Made by a program: the position numbers and the translations under genes. A DNA stretch of 64,000 nucleotides from NCBI GenBank assembly GCA_003439945.1, contig QVRM01005224.1, positions 62,001-126,000 of the forward strand, given 5' to 3'. How positions within the stretch are numbered: position 1 is the first letter of the stretch; each line of letters opens with the position of its first letter. This document shows, one piece after another, positions 21,417 through 29,632 of the stretch. This DNA is from Dermanyssus gallinae. Its lineage: Eukaryota > Arthropoda > Arachnida > Mesostigmata > Dermanyssidae. The notes beneath the pieces were generated by a model, which worked only from the letters and a program-made list of their open reading frames with translations, did not search any database and was not told the origin of the DNA.

Positions 21417-24068
21417 TATATATATATAGTACTGCGCCAATTCTTCCTATTGATACATCTGTGTTCCCCGTTTTTGTCCTATCATGGTCCATTATATTCC
21501 ACTCGGGCATTCACCTTGTCTAAATTGGAAATCATGAAAACCAATTTAAGAGTGGTCGGTCCAGGTCTTGAACTCAAGACCTCCCGAATGCAAGGCAATG
21601 GCTTTGCCATTAAGCCACCTTGCTCAGTATGTTAGCGTGATAGCACATGCCATGCATCGAACATGTGTGTTATGTGAATTTATTACTATTGCACAAGCAG
21701 TTGCGCCTATTAGTCACTTGACCCAGCCTTCCATCGCTCGTTCTAGGATTGTTATAGAAGTTATCACAGTACAACTTTAACATTTCACCAGAACTAGTTG
21801 TTAGGTGCCATTTTACTGAACGCAGTTACCAAAGCTTAACAACTACCATGCGCCGTGCACTGAAATAAGTCCAATGCTAATAGAAACAGCATGAGGATAG
21901 CTCACGTACTGGCATCTAAACATGGAAACGTCACCCAGCACCTGTTTTTTTAACCGCCGTAATGGAAATAGTGGTAATGTTTATTTATTAAAGCTAAACA
22001 ACTTGTATATATATATATATATATATAGTGTACGCTTGTTGTTTTGTGATATGCAGGGATCCACAAGATGTTGTGACGCCTGATTCGGTCTATCAGCCGA
22101 TTTTACCGGATCTGACGCGTTACAAGCGCATAGCCCTGACTCATGCGTCAGGCGCTGAACAAATCGATCTGCCAACGGTCTCCTGTCAGATCACGTATGA
22201 GCTCGAATATCAAACGGACAACACAATGTACATAATGCTGGCCGCCGACGGGGTCCGTCGTTTCGGAAACGGCGATCGACTCTATCTGCAGGAAGTTTAC
22301 GCGATCGCAGTCGATGCGAAAACTCAGAAACTGACACTACGCTCCGGCCCTCGGTTTCGTTCTCTGCGAATTAGCCTGACCATAAAGGACGACATTCCGA
22401 GCAGGTCCGTGTTCCCGACAATCGTTGGTAACAACCTTTCGCTGGTGGATGCCACTAGTTGGCAATTCAATCGAGACCAGGTATGTATCGGCGCAACAAT
22501 TATATACATTAATCAACTTTTCGAATTTAGGTGTAAATAATAGGACGTTTCTATCGACTTGATTGTATTTTTAGGCCGCGTCTCTAAAACGTGTGGAAAG
22601 AGGGAATTTACTATTTCGCGCGTCTCTAGGTAATGATGGATATGGTGGGTACAACAGAGCACGTGCTGAAAATATACAATCATTGGCCTAAACCTAAACT
22701 CACTGGATTTTGAGGATCTAAACAAGGAATGGAATTGAAGAACAAGTATTAATAAATAAGCCGAAATCATGACCAATATGGTGGATGCAGCTAGTCGGCA
22801 AAAATAAACGACAGCTCTGGAACTAGAGGCCACACAGCCTCAATAGTTAGTACTGAAGTTCGAGCCGCACAAGCCAGCCAGGTTTATTGACTGATCTTCC
22901 ACGTGAAGTTCGTTCACCAACAGAGCTATTTTTCCCACTCGATCAGGCTGAATGTCTAACATCTATTGACAACGGTACCTATATAATATATTTATAGCCT
23001 TGAGACTGGCGCAGGCCGAAAGGCTACATTGTATCGCCAGGAATTTCTGAAGACCTTTGGTCATAGGCACTCAACCGGCTTCTGAAAACTGGTCACAGCT
23101 GATGAGACCTGGATACACTTGTACAGTTTTCACGCTTCAAAACCGGAAAGTGGTCAGCTAATCTCAGATTTTGAGGTCTGCTCTGATGCTTAGATCTCAG
23201 GCCTAAATAATGCATTGCCGGTATATTACATGGGCGTATAATGAAATGCTGATTCTTATGTGTAAACATATATTTGCTATAATTCGTTGGTTTTTAATAA
23301 CTTTATTTAAAAAAACCTATTTCAAGGAGACAGAGTGAGAGGTGAGGACCGGCGACATTTAACGCAAAGAATCGCAGATTCGACTCCAGTGCCACATTTT
23401 AGATGCAATTTTTCTGAAGGTTTTTCCAATGCCGGCTATGGTTGAACAACTGCAAAACCCTTAGGTGTGCTTTCCTATATATATTTTTTGCTTCTTGGAA
23501 GATCATGGGTTGAAATTTAGGATTGATTACTTTTACATGAGTCTTGCGGTTGCCGGTTCAGATAAATCTTTGCATGCCGGAGCGGTCCATAGTAGGTCAT
23601 AGCCAAAAAAAAAAGTAAACAAAAAGAAAATTGGGAGCGCAGATGTTTCAATAACGACACTACGCGTTCATTGTCATATCGGCTATTCCCTACTACTATG
23701 ATAAAAAGTGCAAAACGCTGTAAACACGGAACATTGGCAATAGTGGCAATACGCTTAGTGCATTTAGAGGTGTGCAACAAGAGCTGTAACAAAACTGTTG
23801 TTAATCCCTACCCGTTAAACTATAGGTAATATTAATGCCCGTACCGATACTGCTGTTGATAGATGAATGCATGTTTGTTGATGTGTCTATGTGTCTGTAT
23901 CTGCTTGTTTGTCTGGTATTGGCCCGTTTGGGAATATTGCGGCCTGTACAAAACGGTCAGACGGAACTCGTATTAGAGGACATCGACGTCGTTTGCGCAG
24001 GAATGTTCCGGAGAGTATTCAGCAAGGACATAGTGGTGACCAGTCGCCAAAGAAGCCAGAGCCTCTAA
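3299..24068 (+). CDS. Vanin/biotinidase-like amidohydrolase (carbon-nitrogen hydrolase family), six exons
   Basis: Members of this family hydrolyse pantetheine or biotinyl amides, usually as secreted or GPI-anchored enzymes. The exons are 3299-3418, 13557-13899, 14377-14537, 14760-14905, 22057-22480 and 23961-24068. All junctions are GT-AG and phase-consistent, giving 433 codons plus stop. The nitrilase-superfamily triad is visible: Glu49 in VGPELG, Lys127 in ARHRKIHL and Cys159 in ITCFDIFF. Exon 5 resembles the vanin C-terminal domain (MLAADGVRRFG, then VFPTIVGNNLSL). The order and spacing of motifs match vanins, but the loop between Glu and Lys is about 20 residues shorter than I recall for vertebrate vanin. 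No signal peptide is seen in the ATG-started model, so an upstream exon may be missing. Introns 1 and 4 are very long and carry ARMT1 and several transposons. The family call is confident; the first and last exons are less so. Confidence 0.8.
4258..4263 (-). promoter_or_regulatory. ARMT1: Candidate ARMT1 poly(A) signal
   Basis: AATAAA on the minus strand, about 112 nt after the stop codon and beyond the TA array. Confidence 0.5.
4339..4373. repeat. ARMT1: (TA)n microsatellite at the ARMT1 stop codon
   Basis: About 17 TA units begin within two bases after the ARMT1 TGA (minus strand), so they would lie in its 3' UTR. Confidence 0.95.
4375..4950 (-). CDS. ARMT1: ARMT1 exon 5 (catalytic C-terminal half)
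   Basis: The acceptor is AATTGCAG. It begins IDFVLDNAGFELVTD, carries LPWFVSD, YWTLPFDYADMA and VFKGDLNYRKLVGD, and ends FVGHR then TGA. This is the DUF89 catalytic core and is intact. Confidence 0.96.
4375..11281 (-). CDS. ARMT1: ARMT1 homolog: DUF89 damage-control phosphatase, five exons
   Basis: ARMT1 is a cytosolic metal-dependent phosphatase of the DUF89 family, described as a damage-control phosphatase with disputed carboxyl methyltransferase activity. Minus-strand exons are 11281-11092, 10317-10130, 9828-9738, 5478-5264 and 4950-4375. They sum to 1260 nt (419 aa plus stop), near the human 441 aa, and every junction is GT-AG and in phase. Diagnostic blocks are SFAYKTVKDRLPVILIKVID (exon 1), LSKLRNELQTNKDYVPL (exon 2), VSLWGNKCDLSLS (exon 4), and LDNAGFELVTDL, LPWFVSD and FKGDLNYRKLVGD (exon 5). 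The probable metal-site residues Asp234, Asn235, Asp272 and Asp348 are present. The ATG at 11281 has a good context (AAGATGG). The whole gene lies inside intron 1 of the vanin-like gene on the other strand, and a LINE fills its own third intron. Confidence 0.95.
5264..5478 (-). CDS. ARMT1: ARMT1 exon 4
   Basis: The acceptor is TTATTGCAG and the donor AAG/GTGTGC. It encodes LLSQLIEVSLWGNKCDLSLS and the following acidic helix (DPFAQLDHLRAKILRNDTSE). Phase 0 at its end. Confidence 0.95.
5630..8900 (-). mobile_element. Decayed LINE inside ARMT1 intron 3
   Basis: Pieces occur in the normal 5'-to-3' order on the minus strand. A gag-like Cys-rich segment is CGLCDFTSHIDKDC with CCLCKGSHESTWGSC (about 7760-7880). 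The RT start is YGIRPIAVGFESKK (about 7200), followed by VQLDLNTPWNVFNALRRDH (about 7000). C-terminal pieces are EPVGLLPNNQLRPDGLT (about 5890) and LAASYVRHTIREIGAATRL with RKLAKYREL (about 5700-5800). The last two resemble the C-terminal nuclease-like region seen in some LINE polyproteins. Frameshifts and stops are frequent, so it is dead. Confidence 0.7.
9738..9828 (-). CDS. ARMT1: ARMT1 exon 3 (small, 91 nt)
   Basis: The exon is too short to stand out as an open frame. It encodes VTTKLKSYDYFSEQKETALT, matching the D-Y-F-x-x-x-K-E segment of ARMT1. The acceptor is CACACCAG and the donor ACAG/GTACTC. Phase 0 in and phase 1 out fit both neighbours. The donor lies in a tandem duplication of the 10-mer GTACTCACAG. 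Confidence 0.85.
10130..10317 (-). CDS. ARMT1: ARMT1 exon 2
   Basis: The acceptor is GATTGCAG and the donor is CAG/GTTCGT. It encodes RLSKLRNELQTNKDYVPL through WLFAECYFYRRIFEAFQ, the family's N-terminal helical domain. Phase 0 at its end. Confidence 0.93.
10815..10852. repeat. (TA)n microsatellite in ARMT1 intron 1
   Basis: About 19 uninterrupted TA units. Confidence 0.95.
11092..11281 (-). CDS. ARMT1: ARMT1 exon 1
   Basis: It encodes MAAPTNGVAEHLSARVEG, then the conserved SFAYKTVKDRLPVILIKVID block. The donor is ATTG/GTGAGT, phase 1. The frame is open further upstream, but the methionine chosen matches the family's usual start. Confidence 0.9.
11282..13556. other. No coding exon recognised (vanin-like gene intron 1, upstream of ARMT1)
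   Basis: It contains the ARMT1 upstream region and AT-rich sequence. A 62-codon frame at 12099-12287 has no recognisable features. Confidence 0.5.
12297..12347. promoter_or_regulatory. CRE-like palindrome and GC box about 1 kb upstream of ARMT1
   Basis: TGACGTCA at 12297-12304 and GGGGCGGAG at 12339-12347. Both are generic activator sites. ARMT1 starts at 11281 on the minus strand, so they could serve it; the distance makes this uncertain. Confidence 0.25.
13557..13899 (+). CDS. Vanin-like gene, exon 2 (catalytic Glu and Lys)
   Basis: The acceptor is TTTGCAG and the donor is TCG/GTCTGT. It encodes KCGLLVGPELGIYNG (catalytic Glu) through NTTTVLDVQGRLVARHRKIH (catalytic Lys) to GLGQV. The exon ends in phase 1. 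Confidence 0.85.
14377..14537 (+). CDS. Vanin-like gene, exon 3 (catalytic Cys)
   Basis: The acceptor is TTTTCAG and the donor is GTG/GTACGT. It encodes ELITCFDIFFVEANQ, with the nucleophile Cys in the typical TCFDI context, followed by SHWFDETPSLTVLSMSRAW, which corresponds to the P-T-A-W segment of the family. The first codon is split with exon 2. Confidence 0.85.
14760..14905 (+). CDS. Vanin-like gene, exon 4
   Basis: The acceptor is TTGCAG and the donor is CCG/GTGCGT. It encodes FLRQGTLGAGLLFPDGRG, matching the G-x-G-I/L segment that follows the catalytic core in vanins, then a shortened linker. Phase 2 at its end fits exon 5 exactly. A large TA hairpin begins 17 nt after the donor. Confidence 0.75.
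14923..15100. repeat. Two tandem (TA)n hairpins after exon 4 of the vanin-like gene
   Basis: TTATCGCTTGAACAGT, a TA run, then CTGTTCAAGCGATAATATCG form a first inverted pair (14923-14990). ATCGCTTATGAACAGT, TA (15010-15049) and CTGTTCAAGCGATAATATCG form a second (14994-15071), followed by a third TA run to 15100. The arms are about 20 bp. Confidence 0.9.
15190..15229. repeat. A-run followed by (TA)n at the left edge of the DUF4817 element
   Basis: About 15 A residues then about 12 TA units. Confidence 0.9.
15256..15707 (+). repeat. Left long inverted terminal repeat of the DUF4817 element
   Basis: It matches the reverse complement of 16478-16875 with scattered mismatches and indels. Shared blocks include CCAATGGAACATGGTCTCT, TTTTTGCCCGACATAGGAGC, ACATGGTCGCTTAGAAGAGA and GCGGAGTAATTACGATTTTT. 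Confidence 0.85.
15802..16095 (-). pseudogene. Transposase C-terminal part (DDE superfamily)
   Basis: It encodes FEDRWIGRGGPIAWPPRSPD, then LTSLDFLLWGHLKALVYETP, the last catalytic-Asp region of this transposase group (PRSPDLTxLDFxLWG). The two earlier catalytic acids lie in the missing segment of roughly 180 residues. Confidence 0.85.
16096..16542 (-). pseudogene. Transposase N-terminal part (DUF4817 helix-turn-helix)
   Basis: It encodes EARRLYQMRFPNRRLPSINT and FANIHRNVRETGSYHG, the DUF4817 signature found in many arthropod transposases. A second helix-turn-helix follows: RILRAVADRPSASTREVARN and VGTSYSTVHRVLRDE. The frame then runs into unrelated residues and stops where the catalytic domain should begin. 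Confidence 0.8.
16478..16875 (-). repeat. Right long inverted terminal repeat, overlapping the transposase start
   Basis: Read on the minus strand it repeats the left end. The transposase ATG (16542) and about the first 22 codons lie inside it. Confidence 0.85.
17187..17905 (+). pseudogene. Frameshifted coiled-coil relic, possibly bublin-like (BBLN/UPF0184)
   Basis: The first frame (17187-17405) reads from MMASCGTTPDKK to EGYDDVPEFDEGFENEMSFQ and stops. The next frame (from 17402) continues directly as STALDHISNALDELEEQNKQ and LDEQFSLMLAASQRVR, a heptad-like coiled coil. In arrangement it recalls bublin, where an acidic stretch is followed by a short coiled coil of the L-D-x-L-E-E-K-N type. 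A third frame (about 17600-17810) gives an acidic segment DIDDDNMDNEDDDGTSNS. Base composition is higher in GC than the surroundings. It lies inside intron 4 of the vanin-like gene on the same strand. A decayed gene copy is likeliest; a spliced gene is possible because GTGAGC sits at the first frame break. The similarity is by eye only. Confidence 0.35.
17906..18953. other. No feature recognised (vanin-like gene intron 4)
   Basis: AT-rich, without long frames or recognisable repeats. Confidence 0.6.
18954..21295 (-). mobile_element. Decayed R1-like LINE
   Basis: Minus-strand fragments, in order, include an RT core reading IIDVKNAFNFPW (about 20440), a downstream YLGVFFICGLRGISHF with ESVALYGAQAWS (about 19900-20040), and LTGHGDFQSCLVKA (about 19600), which parallels LTGHGQFQSYLSRI of the copy at 25834. 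There are multiple stops and frameshifts. It lies in intron 4 of the vanin-like gene. Confidence 0.65.
21342..21429. repeat. (TA)n microsatellite, interrupted twice by TATAG
   Basis: About 88 bp of TA with symmetrical AGTATA interruptions near both ends, in intron 4 of the vanin-like gene. Confidence 0.95.
21549..21632 (-). mobile_element. tRNA-like SINE head or tRNA pseudogene (second family)
   Basis: The minus strand gives a D-arm-like GGCTTAATGGCAAAGCC, an anticodon-loop-like TTGCATT and a perfect T-arm GGTCTTGAGTTCAAGACC. The anticodon and acceptor stems do not pair well, so a functional tRNA is unlikely. It is next to a long TA array. Confidence 0.5.
22005..22027. repeat. (TA)n microsatellite just before exon 5 of the vanin-like gene
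   Basis: About 11 TA units, 29 bp upstream of the exon 5 acceptor. Confidence 0.95.
22057..22480 (+). CDS. Vanin-like gene, exon 5 (C-terminal vanin domain)
   Basis: The acceptor is ATATGCAG and the donor is CAG/GTATGT. It encodes 141 codons from DPQDVVTPDSV to WQFNRDQ, including SCQITYELEY and MLAADGVRRFGNGDRLYLQE, which resemble the C-terminal beta domain of vanins and biotinidase. The 7.15-kb intron before it is filled with transposons. Confidence 0.75.
23050..23170 (+). mobile_element. Mariner-like transposase relic
   Basis: One frame reads LVTADETWIHLYSFHASKPE, the first catalytic-Asp motif of mariner transposases (V-T-x-D-E-T/S-W). No ends or further motifs are visible. It lies in intron 5 of the vanin-like gene. 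Confidence 0.5.
23961..24068 (+). CDS. Vanin-like gene, probable last exon
   Basis: It encodes 35 residues (TELVLEDIDVVCAGMFRRVF and a short basic tail) then TAA. It is in phase 0 after exon 5. The segment VVCAGMFRRVFSKD resembles the V-T-A-x-x-Y-G-R-x-Y motif near the C-terminus of vanins. The acceptor (AAACGGTCAG) has a weak pyrimidine tract, so this exon is tentative. Confidence 0.5.
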   Translation, partial: TELVLEDIDVVCAGMFRRVFSKDIVVTSRQRSQSL

Positions 24069-24211
24069 ATGATCTGATCGTGATCTGCAAGTTTCGCTAA
24101 GACGACGCCTCACTCGGCCAGGATGAATATTGTTTTACCGTAAACATTACTCTATGAGTACTTAGGTACTCGTGCATATAAGTGAGATATTTTTGATTAT
24201 AGGTCAAAGAG

Positions 24212-24213
<2 letters not shown>

Positions 24214-24243
<30 letters not shown>
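24214..24243. repeat. (TA)n microsatellite downstream of the vanin-like gene
   Basis: About 15 TA units between the stop (24068) and the AATAAA at 24327, so it may be in the 3' UTR. Confidence 0.95.
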
Positions 24244-24244
<1 letters not shown>

Positions 24245-24326
24245 TTCAATGTAAGTGTTGTCTAGCTAGTGGCAGTACTGTGCCGAGCCTAAGGCTGTCA
24301 CGTGTAAACAAAACTACACAAGTAAT

Positions 24327-24332
24327 AATAAA
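24327..24332 (+). promoter_or_regulatory. Candidate poly(A) signal of the vanin-like gene
   Basis: AATAAA about 260 nt after the proposed stop. It is the first clear one noticed downstream. Confidence 0.35.
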
Positions 24333-24399
24333 ATACGATGTTAACATATTGTTTGAATACATATAAATGCATTTTCTGATTTTCTGGCGTAAATTAACG

Positions 24400-25816
24400 G
24401 GCACTTTGCCAATGCAACAATTGTATTTCTGCTAGTCTCATGGAAGTACTCTGGCACTTCGCGCATGAATTGCAGCGAACCTTAATGCTTTAAAATGTAT
24501 TCGGATGAAGTCCGATTTTCGGATCAGAGGTGTGTACGGTATGGGTTTTTATATACCCTACTACAATACATCGACACTCTCAACCCGAAGTCCAATGATG
24601 AAGCCTAAGGTATTTGGACCTTTCGCTACTATGTTCGCAGTATCCACCGATTCCCTGCAATCTCCTGCATCGGAATACGTTAGTTTGAGGGGCATTCCTT
24701 TGTCGACTAGCGGCGAGGCAAATAGGCATTTAGGACGAATTCCACCTCCATTCCCATAGATAGAATTCATTGCATACGCAAGAATTGGGTATAAAAACAG
24801 AATAGCGCTAGCTACGGGTTTACTCGTTACATGCTTCAAACGCCAGAATCTGGTATACTTGGCTACTGTGTGTAAAATTATGTGGCTTGCAAGCGTTGTG
24901 GCTAGGCAAACTCGCTTAGTAGCTGAAGATCGAGATAAGCTGAACTGTGTCAGATGCATTGGACGTCATTCATCCAGTTTGATGGGTGGTTGGCTTCTTC
25001 GAAAAAGTAAAGTCTAAAGCAAAAAGCTCGGACGAAGCATCGTGTAGTACAGCAAATGAAAAAAATAAAATCCAGATTCATATTAGGGACAATTAGACTC
25101 GCACGCAGATAAGTAGACAAGTAGACCTTTATTCACGCCAAGCAAAAAGGCGCAGAGGCACAAAGGGGCACTGAATGAAGCCTTTTTAAAGCGGCGGCGG
25201 CGGTGAAGAAGAAGGCGGCATTTGTTGTTGGCACTTACCTGGGTTCAAAAGTCAAAGTGAACTTACTTCTTCGAAGGTACTACGTATACTCTGCAAATCA
25301 CGGGAGAACCCATGCTAAGCAAGAACATTAACTCTGAGTAGCAATTTTGTCGAATCCCAAAGAAGGGAATGCATTTTCCGCCTAATGAACTGCTAGTACT
25401 TTTTTGGGGAAAAGTAACGCTTGAAAGTATTCGGCTATGCGAGCCATGGCAATATGCACAGTAGAGCAAGTACGTCCAGCCAATCGGTTTTGAAGCATTC
25501 GTTTGATGTGTCCAATCCGCTAACGTTCTTCGCTAACGTAACATCGTAATTGACAATTTAGCTCCTTTATCGAATAACCCACTTATCTGCGTGGTTCTCG
25601 GTGAAAACCATTCAAACAGAGTCTCGAGACAGAATTTTTTAAATCTTTGCACAAATGAACAGGTGATATTTGTTTACAGGGAATTCAACCATGTGATCAA
25701 TGGCAATACTCGTCCGACTTTTGGTTGTCGCCTATATTATATTGTGATAACGAACAGGAACGATTTCATAAAAATCTTGCCAAATCCGTTGAAGACAATT
25801 TTATTTTTTGAGCAAT
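24400..25816. other. Unexplained spacer with one 132-codon minus-strand frame
   Basis: The frame 24959-24561 (minus) contains KCLFASPLVDKGMPLKLTYS and is not recognised. Around 25190 there is a GGC-triplet stretch. A 12-bp inverted pair (ACGCAGATAAGT at 25103, complement at 25581) may be chance. Confidence 0.3.
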
Positions 25817-25833
25817 ATACAGTATTGCTCTCT

Positions 25834-26762
25834 TTTTTTTGTTCTGGGAGGTTTCGGGAATGCATGATGCACATGCGCCACTAGCAGCCTGCGTAACTAG
25901 TGTGAGACTCGCAAACCTACTAAACCCGGATTCCTCCCCACCCCCCCAGGCTCGGTATTACTTTGGCATTACATCGAAGCCGTGGGAGAGGCGTCTCTGC
26001 CGTTCTCCTTCAATCAGCTCTATCCCTAACTATCATCCCGCATGTCTACCTGCGGTTGGATAGGGGGATGCCATTTTGTAATCCGTCCTGTGAGGGTGCG
26101 TCGAGACCATGGGGGCCTGGCTGCTCCCCACCCCCTCCCCTTTCCTTCGGCTCCTCGTCTCGACCACTCTCCCGAGAGACCCGCTCAAACCTCTCCCGCC
26201 TGGCCGTTTCCTTGGCTGTCTTGAGTGTCAAAACAGCGTCGAACAAGTTCGACGCCTCCCTCCATGCCTCCGCCGAAGTCATCATATGGGAGACCACCTC
26301 CTTGATGGGTCGGCCTCTCACAGCGGTTGGTGCTGCGTCCCGTGCTTCCCTGAGAGCATCACACCGCAGAACAGTATGCTCTACGTTGTCCGTTTCTCCA
26401 GAGTCGCACAGTACGGAGATATCGCTGATGGCCTTCTTGATCCTTGACAGGTAGCTCTGGAACTGGCCGTGTCCGGTCAGAACCTGAGTCGTCCAGTAGG
26501 AAAGCTCCCCGTGTCGGCGGTCATACCATGCCCTGAGGTCCGGTGTCAGACCCTTGGTCCAGCTCCCTGTGGTCACACCGGGTCTTACCTGCGCCCATTC
26601 CTCATGCCAGGCCGATATGGTGGCACTCCTGGCCCTGGTGAGATCCAGACCTTCGTCTAGATACATTTTACTTCGTTCAGCCACTAGGAGGTCCCATGGC
26701 AGCATTTTGGCTAGACCAGGAGAGCTTCGGTCGAGACTGTTCGATACGCCCGGCTTACCCTG
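25834..26762 (-). mobile_element. 5'-truncated R1-like LINE with 17-bp target-site duplication
   Basis: This 929-bp minus-strand insert carries the last part of ORF2, from MLPWDLLVAERSKMYLDEGL through WYDRRHGELSYWTTQVLTGH to a degenerate Cys/His cluster (VLCDSGETDNVEHTVLRC). A 3' UTR and a short A tail (T-run at 25833-25840) follow. Identical 17-mers, ATACAGTATTGCTCTCT, flank it at 25817-25833 and 26763-26779. The coding segment is open over 219 codons, so the insertion is fairly young. The 3' UTR is shared with 59330-59585 and 48010-48138. Confidence 0.9.
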
Positions 26763-27450
26763 ATACAGTATTGCTCTCTATAAGGTGCCGACGAGCCTCA
26801 GTAGATTCCGGTTTATGCACCAGATGCTCTTGCCCAGCCACGAGTACGGAGAATAAAATTGTTGAAGCAAAGCATTCAGAAGATAAACTGGGGAATTCCT
26901 GCACAAGATATGAACTTGGTTTTTACACACTTCCCCGAGCTGCCATATGCTAAATACGATACATAATTTCCCATTACTGAGGTTAAATATTTTAAGCGTC
27001 ATTCGGACGGGTTTTAGGATACTGATGTGTCAAGCTGTCCCGCAGAATATACATTTGTTAAAGCAATTTGTTCCTGTAAGGGACATTTCCATAGAGCCGT
27101 TGCAGGCGAAGCCCCGATTCCGACTTAATCCGTAACGAGCATTAGCACCAATCATTGCTCCTGGCTCCTGCTTTTAGTCTTAGTCAATGACAATAACGTC
27201 TTCCATTAGAATTATGGCTGTGGTGACCTAGCTGATAATTTACTTGATATGTCTGTTGAATGACAGCCGAGATGTCACAGTTACCAAAAGAGTTTAATAT
27301 TTACTCCCTCAATATTTTTACTACGCCGTTCGCGAGGAGGTATTGGTTGCTCTATGCCAACTAGATGACTATTTATAGCACTAGCAGGTTTGAGGCTTCA
27401 ATAGCTTCCTACCGCTTTAGCTCATCTGGAAGAAGCTTAGTGCTGCATAA

Positions 27451-27613
27451 GTCGAGCTCAGTGGCGTGGTGCATTCGTCTGCGCCTCGCAACCGGAGGAG
27501 ACACAAAGGTGCGCAGGTTCGAGCCCCACCATTGCACATTTGTATTTGTGTGGGCGCGTCTATGAAGCAGTCCCGTGGACGTTAAATCTTGGCTGAGGGT
27601 TATCCCGAAAACT
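27451..27613 (+). mobile_element. tRNA-derived SINE, copy 2
   Basis: The head AGTGGCGTGGTGCATTCG and the B box GGTTCGAGCCCC are clear, and the tail matches copy 1 (CAGTCCCGTGGACGTTAAAT). It is flanked by TTAGTGCTGCATAA (27437-27450) and TTAGTGTTGCATAA (27614-27627), a 14-bp target-site duplication with one mismatch. Confidence 0.82.
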
Positions 27614-28379
27614 TTAGTGTTGCATAAATGGATCAAAATCATCGAGTCAAACCCGCATACCTCAAGCCAGTTCTTAGGCTACATACATCTAGCCGGAATA
27701 GGTTAGTGTATCTCCTCACTGACACGAGGCCCTTCATCGAGGACCCACGGAAGCTGAGTTGAGTCTACCGAGACTGACGACTGCCTAGGGGAGAAATGAA
27801 CAACCAGAAGAAACTTGAAAAAATCATATTCTTGCAGCGAAATCAGTAAACACAAGTGATTTGCATTCGATTTGTGCCGAATTAATCACATACCGTACTT
27901 GACGAAGTACTTAAATGTTTAGCCCTCGTTTTCGAAATTACGCAATGGCGCTTTAGACTTGTTTTCCAATTCGTGCGGGCCCTGTTTGTGCAGTTATGAT
28001 TACATAGGTTCGGGTTCATTACACCTTGTCCATAGGGTCGGGTGGAAAAACCTCCATGAATGCAGCCACCGCGAATCTCCACCAGAAGCCACTGGGCTCT
28101 ATGTAACCATGGCCAGTACTGATGTGTTGTTGGTCACAATTATTCCTTGAATTTTGCATGCAATGGAAATAAGGGTTCATTGCAATGGAAATACCCGATG
28201 ATTCAGCTCTCGATTAAGAAGAGGCAACGGAGGCGGCAAGAGGCGTGAGGTATGGGGTTTCCAAGCACCTGGATCAAATTATTGGCCCCCGACCTCAGGA
28301 TTCAGAACAATGCACGGAAATAATCAAAAGTGCTCACGGGTCATGGTAATTTTCACACACACACACACATAGAGATCAG

Positions 28380-28960
28380 ATCGGCAAATTGCAGTACGTT
28401 GAATTTTGCCGTCCGGCCGAAACCACCAAGATCTTCCGGTTTGCTTTGAAGCGCCATTCATCAGCCACACAAAGACTATTTTCACGTCAATCGGTGGCGG
28501 CGTTTATAGTTTGAGTTTTGGACGGACGTGAAAAGTCAGAGCCTGACCTCCGTTGGAGAACGCGTTTGGCGTCAATAACAGAAGAAAACATTGAAGAGAT
28601 GAATGATATCTTACTCAACAATTGCCGAATTACTATCAGGGAGATGGCTGAGAAATTTGGGATATCTTATGAGGCACCTGTAACAGTCTTGACCGATATT
28701 TTATGCGTGAAAGAACTGGCAGTGAAGTTCGTTTCAAAGATATTGAACTTTAAGCAAATCAACGCCCGCCAGGAAATGTCCGATGTGAACCTTCATGCGG
28801 CAGCAAAATACCCTGGATTCAAAGAGTGATTTCAGAAGACGAGTCATGGGTATATGTATGCCTACGACATTCTGATCAACGCTCAATCCTTCCAGCGGTG
28901 CTTTCAAAAAGAGAGAAATTGAGACAGAGCAGATCAAACACCAAGGTTTGATCTGCTCAA
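28380..28960 (+). mobile_element. Mariner-like transposase relic
   Basis: The open part (28518-28829) reads ASITEENIEEMNDILLNNCR and ITIREMAEKFGISYEAPVTV, the helix-turn-helix region of mariner transposases. After a frameshift it continues RVISEDESWVYVCLRHSDQR, the first catalytic-Asp motif. The remaining catalytic motifs and terminal repeats were not found. Confidence 0.7.
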
Positions 28961-29360
28961 ATCTGCCGCAGTAGTTCAATAAGGATTACTACTGCAGAAT
29001 TTTAAGAAGATTGCGCAAGAACGTCCGACGCAAGAGGCCTGAAAACTCGGAATAAACAACTCTGGACCCCCTTGTATTTTCGCAACATCTCAATTGGCCG
29101 GCCTGGCAGGTTCCGGGGAGGGGGGGGGGGGGGGCAAACCTACTTTTTCCGGGTGGTGTGCAGTGAACGGTTCTTGGATAGTGTATTCCTAACCTAAGAC
29201 CACGAGAAGAAAGCTTAGCAACTACAGCGATTTGCCCCATCTCAATGGACCAACATCAGCAGCGTCAACCAATTATCTTCCGCGGTTCAGTTTCACCGCC
29301 TTGACTTTATTATCTCATATTCTCTTATTGTCACGCTTATATATAAGATATAGATTATAT

Positions 29361-29512
29361 AAGAGAGAGGAGAGAGAGAAGAAGAGATAGAGAGAAAAAG
29401 ATAGAGAGGAAGCAGAGAAGAGATAACAGAGATATAGAGAGAAAAGATAGACAGAGAGAGAAGACAAAGATATAATATCTATATATATAGTAGATATATA
29501 TATATATATAGC

Positions 29513-29546
<34 letters not shown>

Positions 29547-29557
29547 TTTATATACAA

Positions 29558-29593
<36 letters not shown>

Positions 29594-29632
29594 ATATATC
29601 GTATATATAATATATATATATATATATATATT
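29361..29632. repeat. GA-rich tract followed by interrupted (TA)n
   Basis: 29361-29470 is purine-rich (GAGAGA with AAG/ATAG interruptions). 29473-29632 is TA with CTA and AATA interruptions. Confidence 0.9.

Noticed and set aside
21549..21632. Functional tRNA-Cys gene
   Set aside because: The D and T arms are good, but the anticodon and acceptor stems do not pair, so a SINE head or pseudogene is more likely.
23335..23420. Further tRNA-like SINE (GCAGATTCGACTCC resembles a B box)
   Set aside because: No A box at the right distance and no shared tail or target duplication could be seen.
25103..25592. Possible 490-bp inverted-repeat element
   Set aside because: Only 12 bp match between the two ends, with no flanking duplication; chance is plausible.
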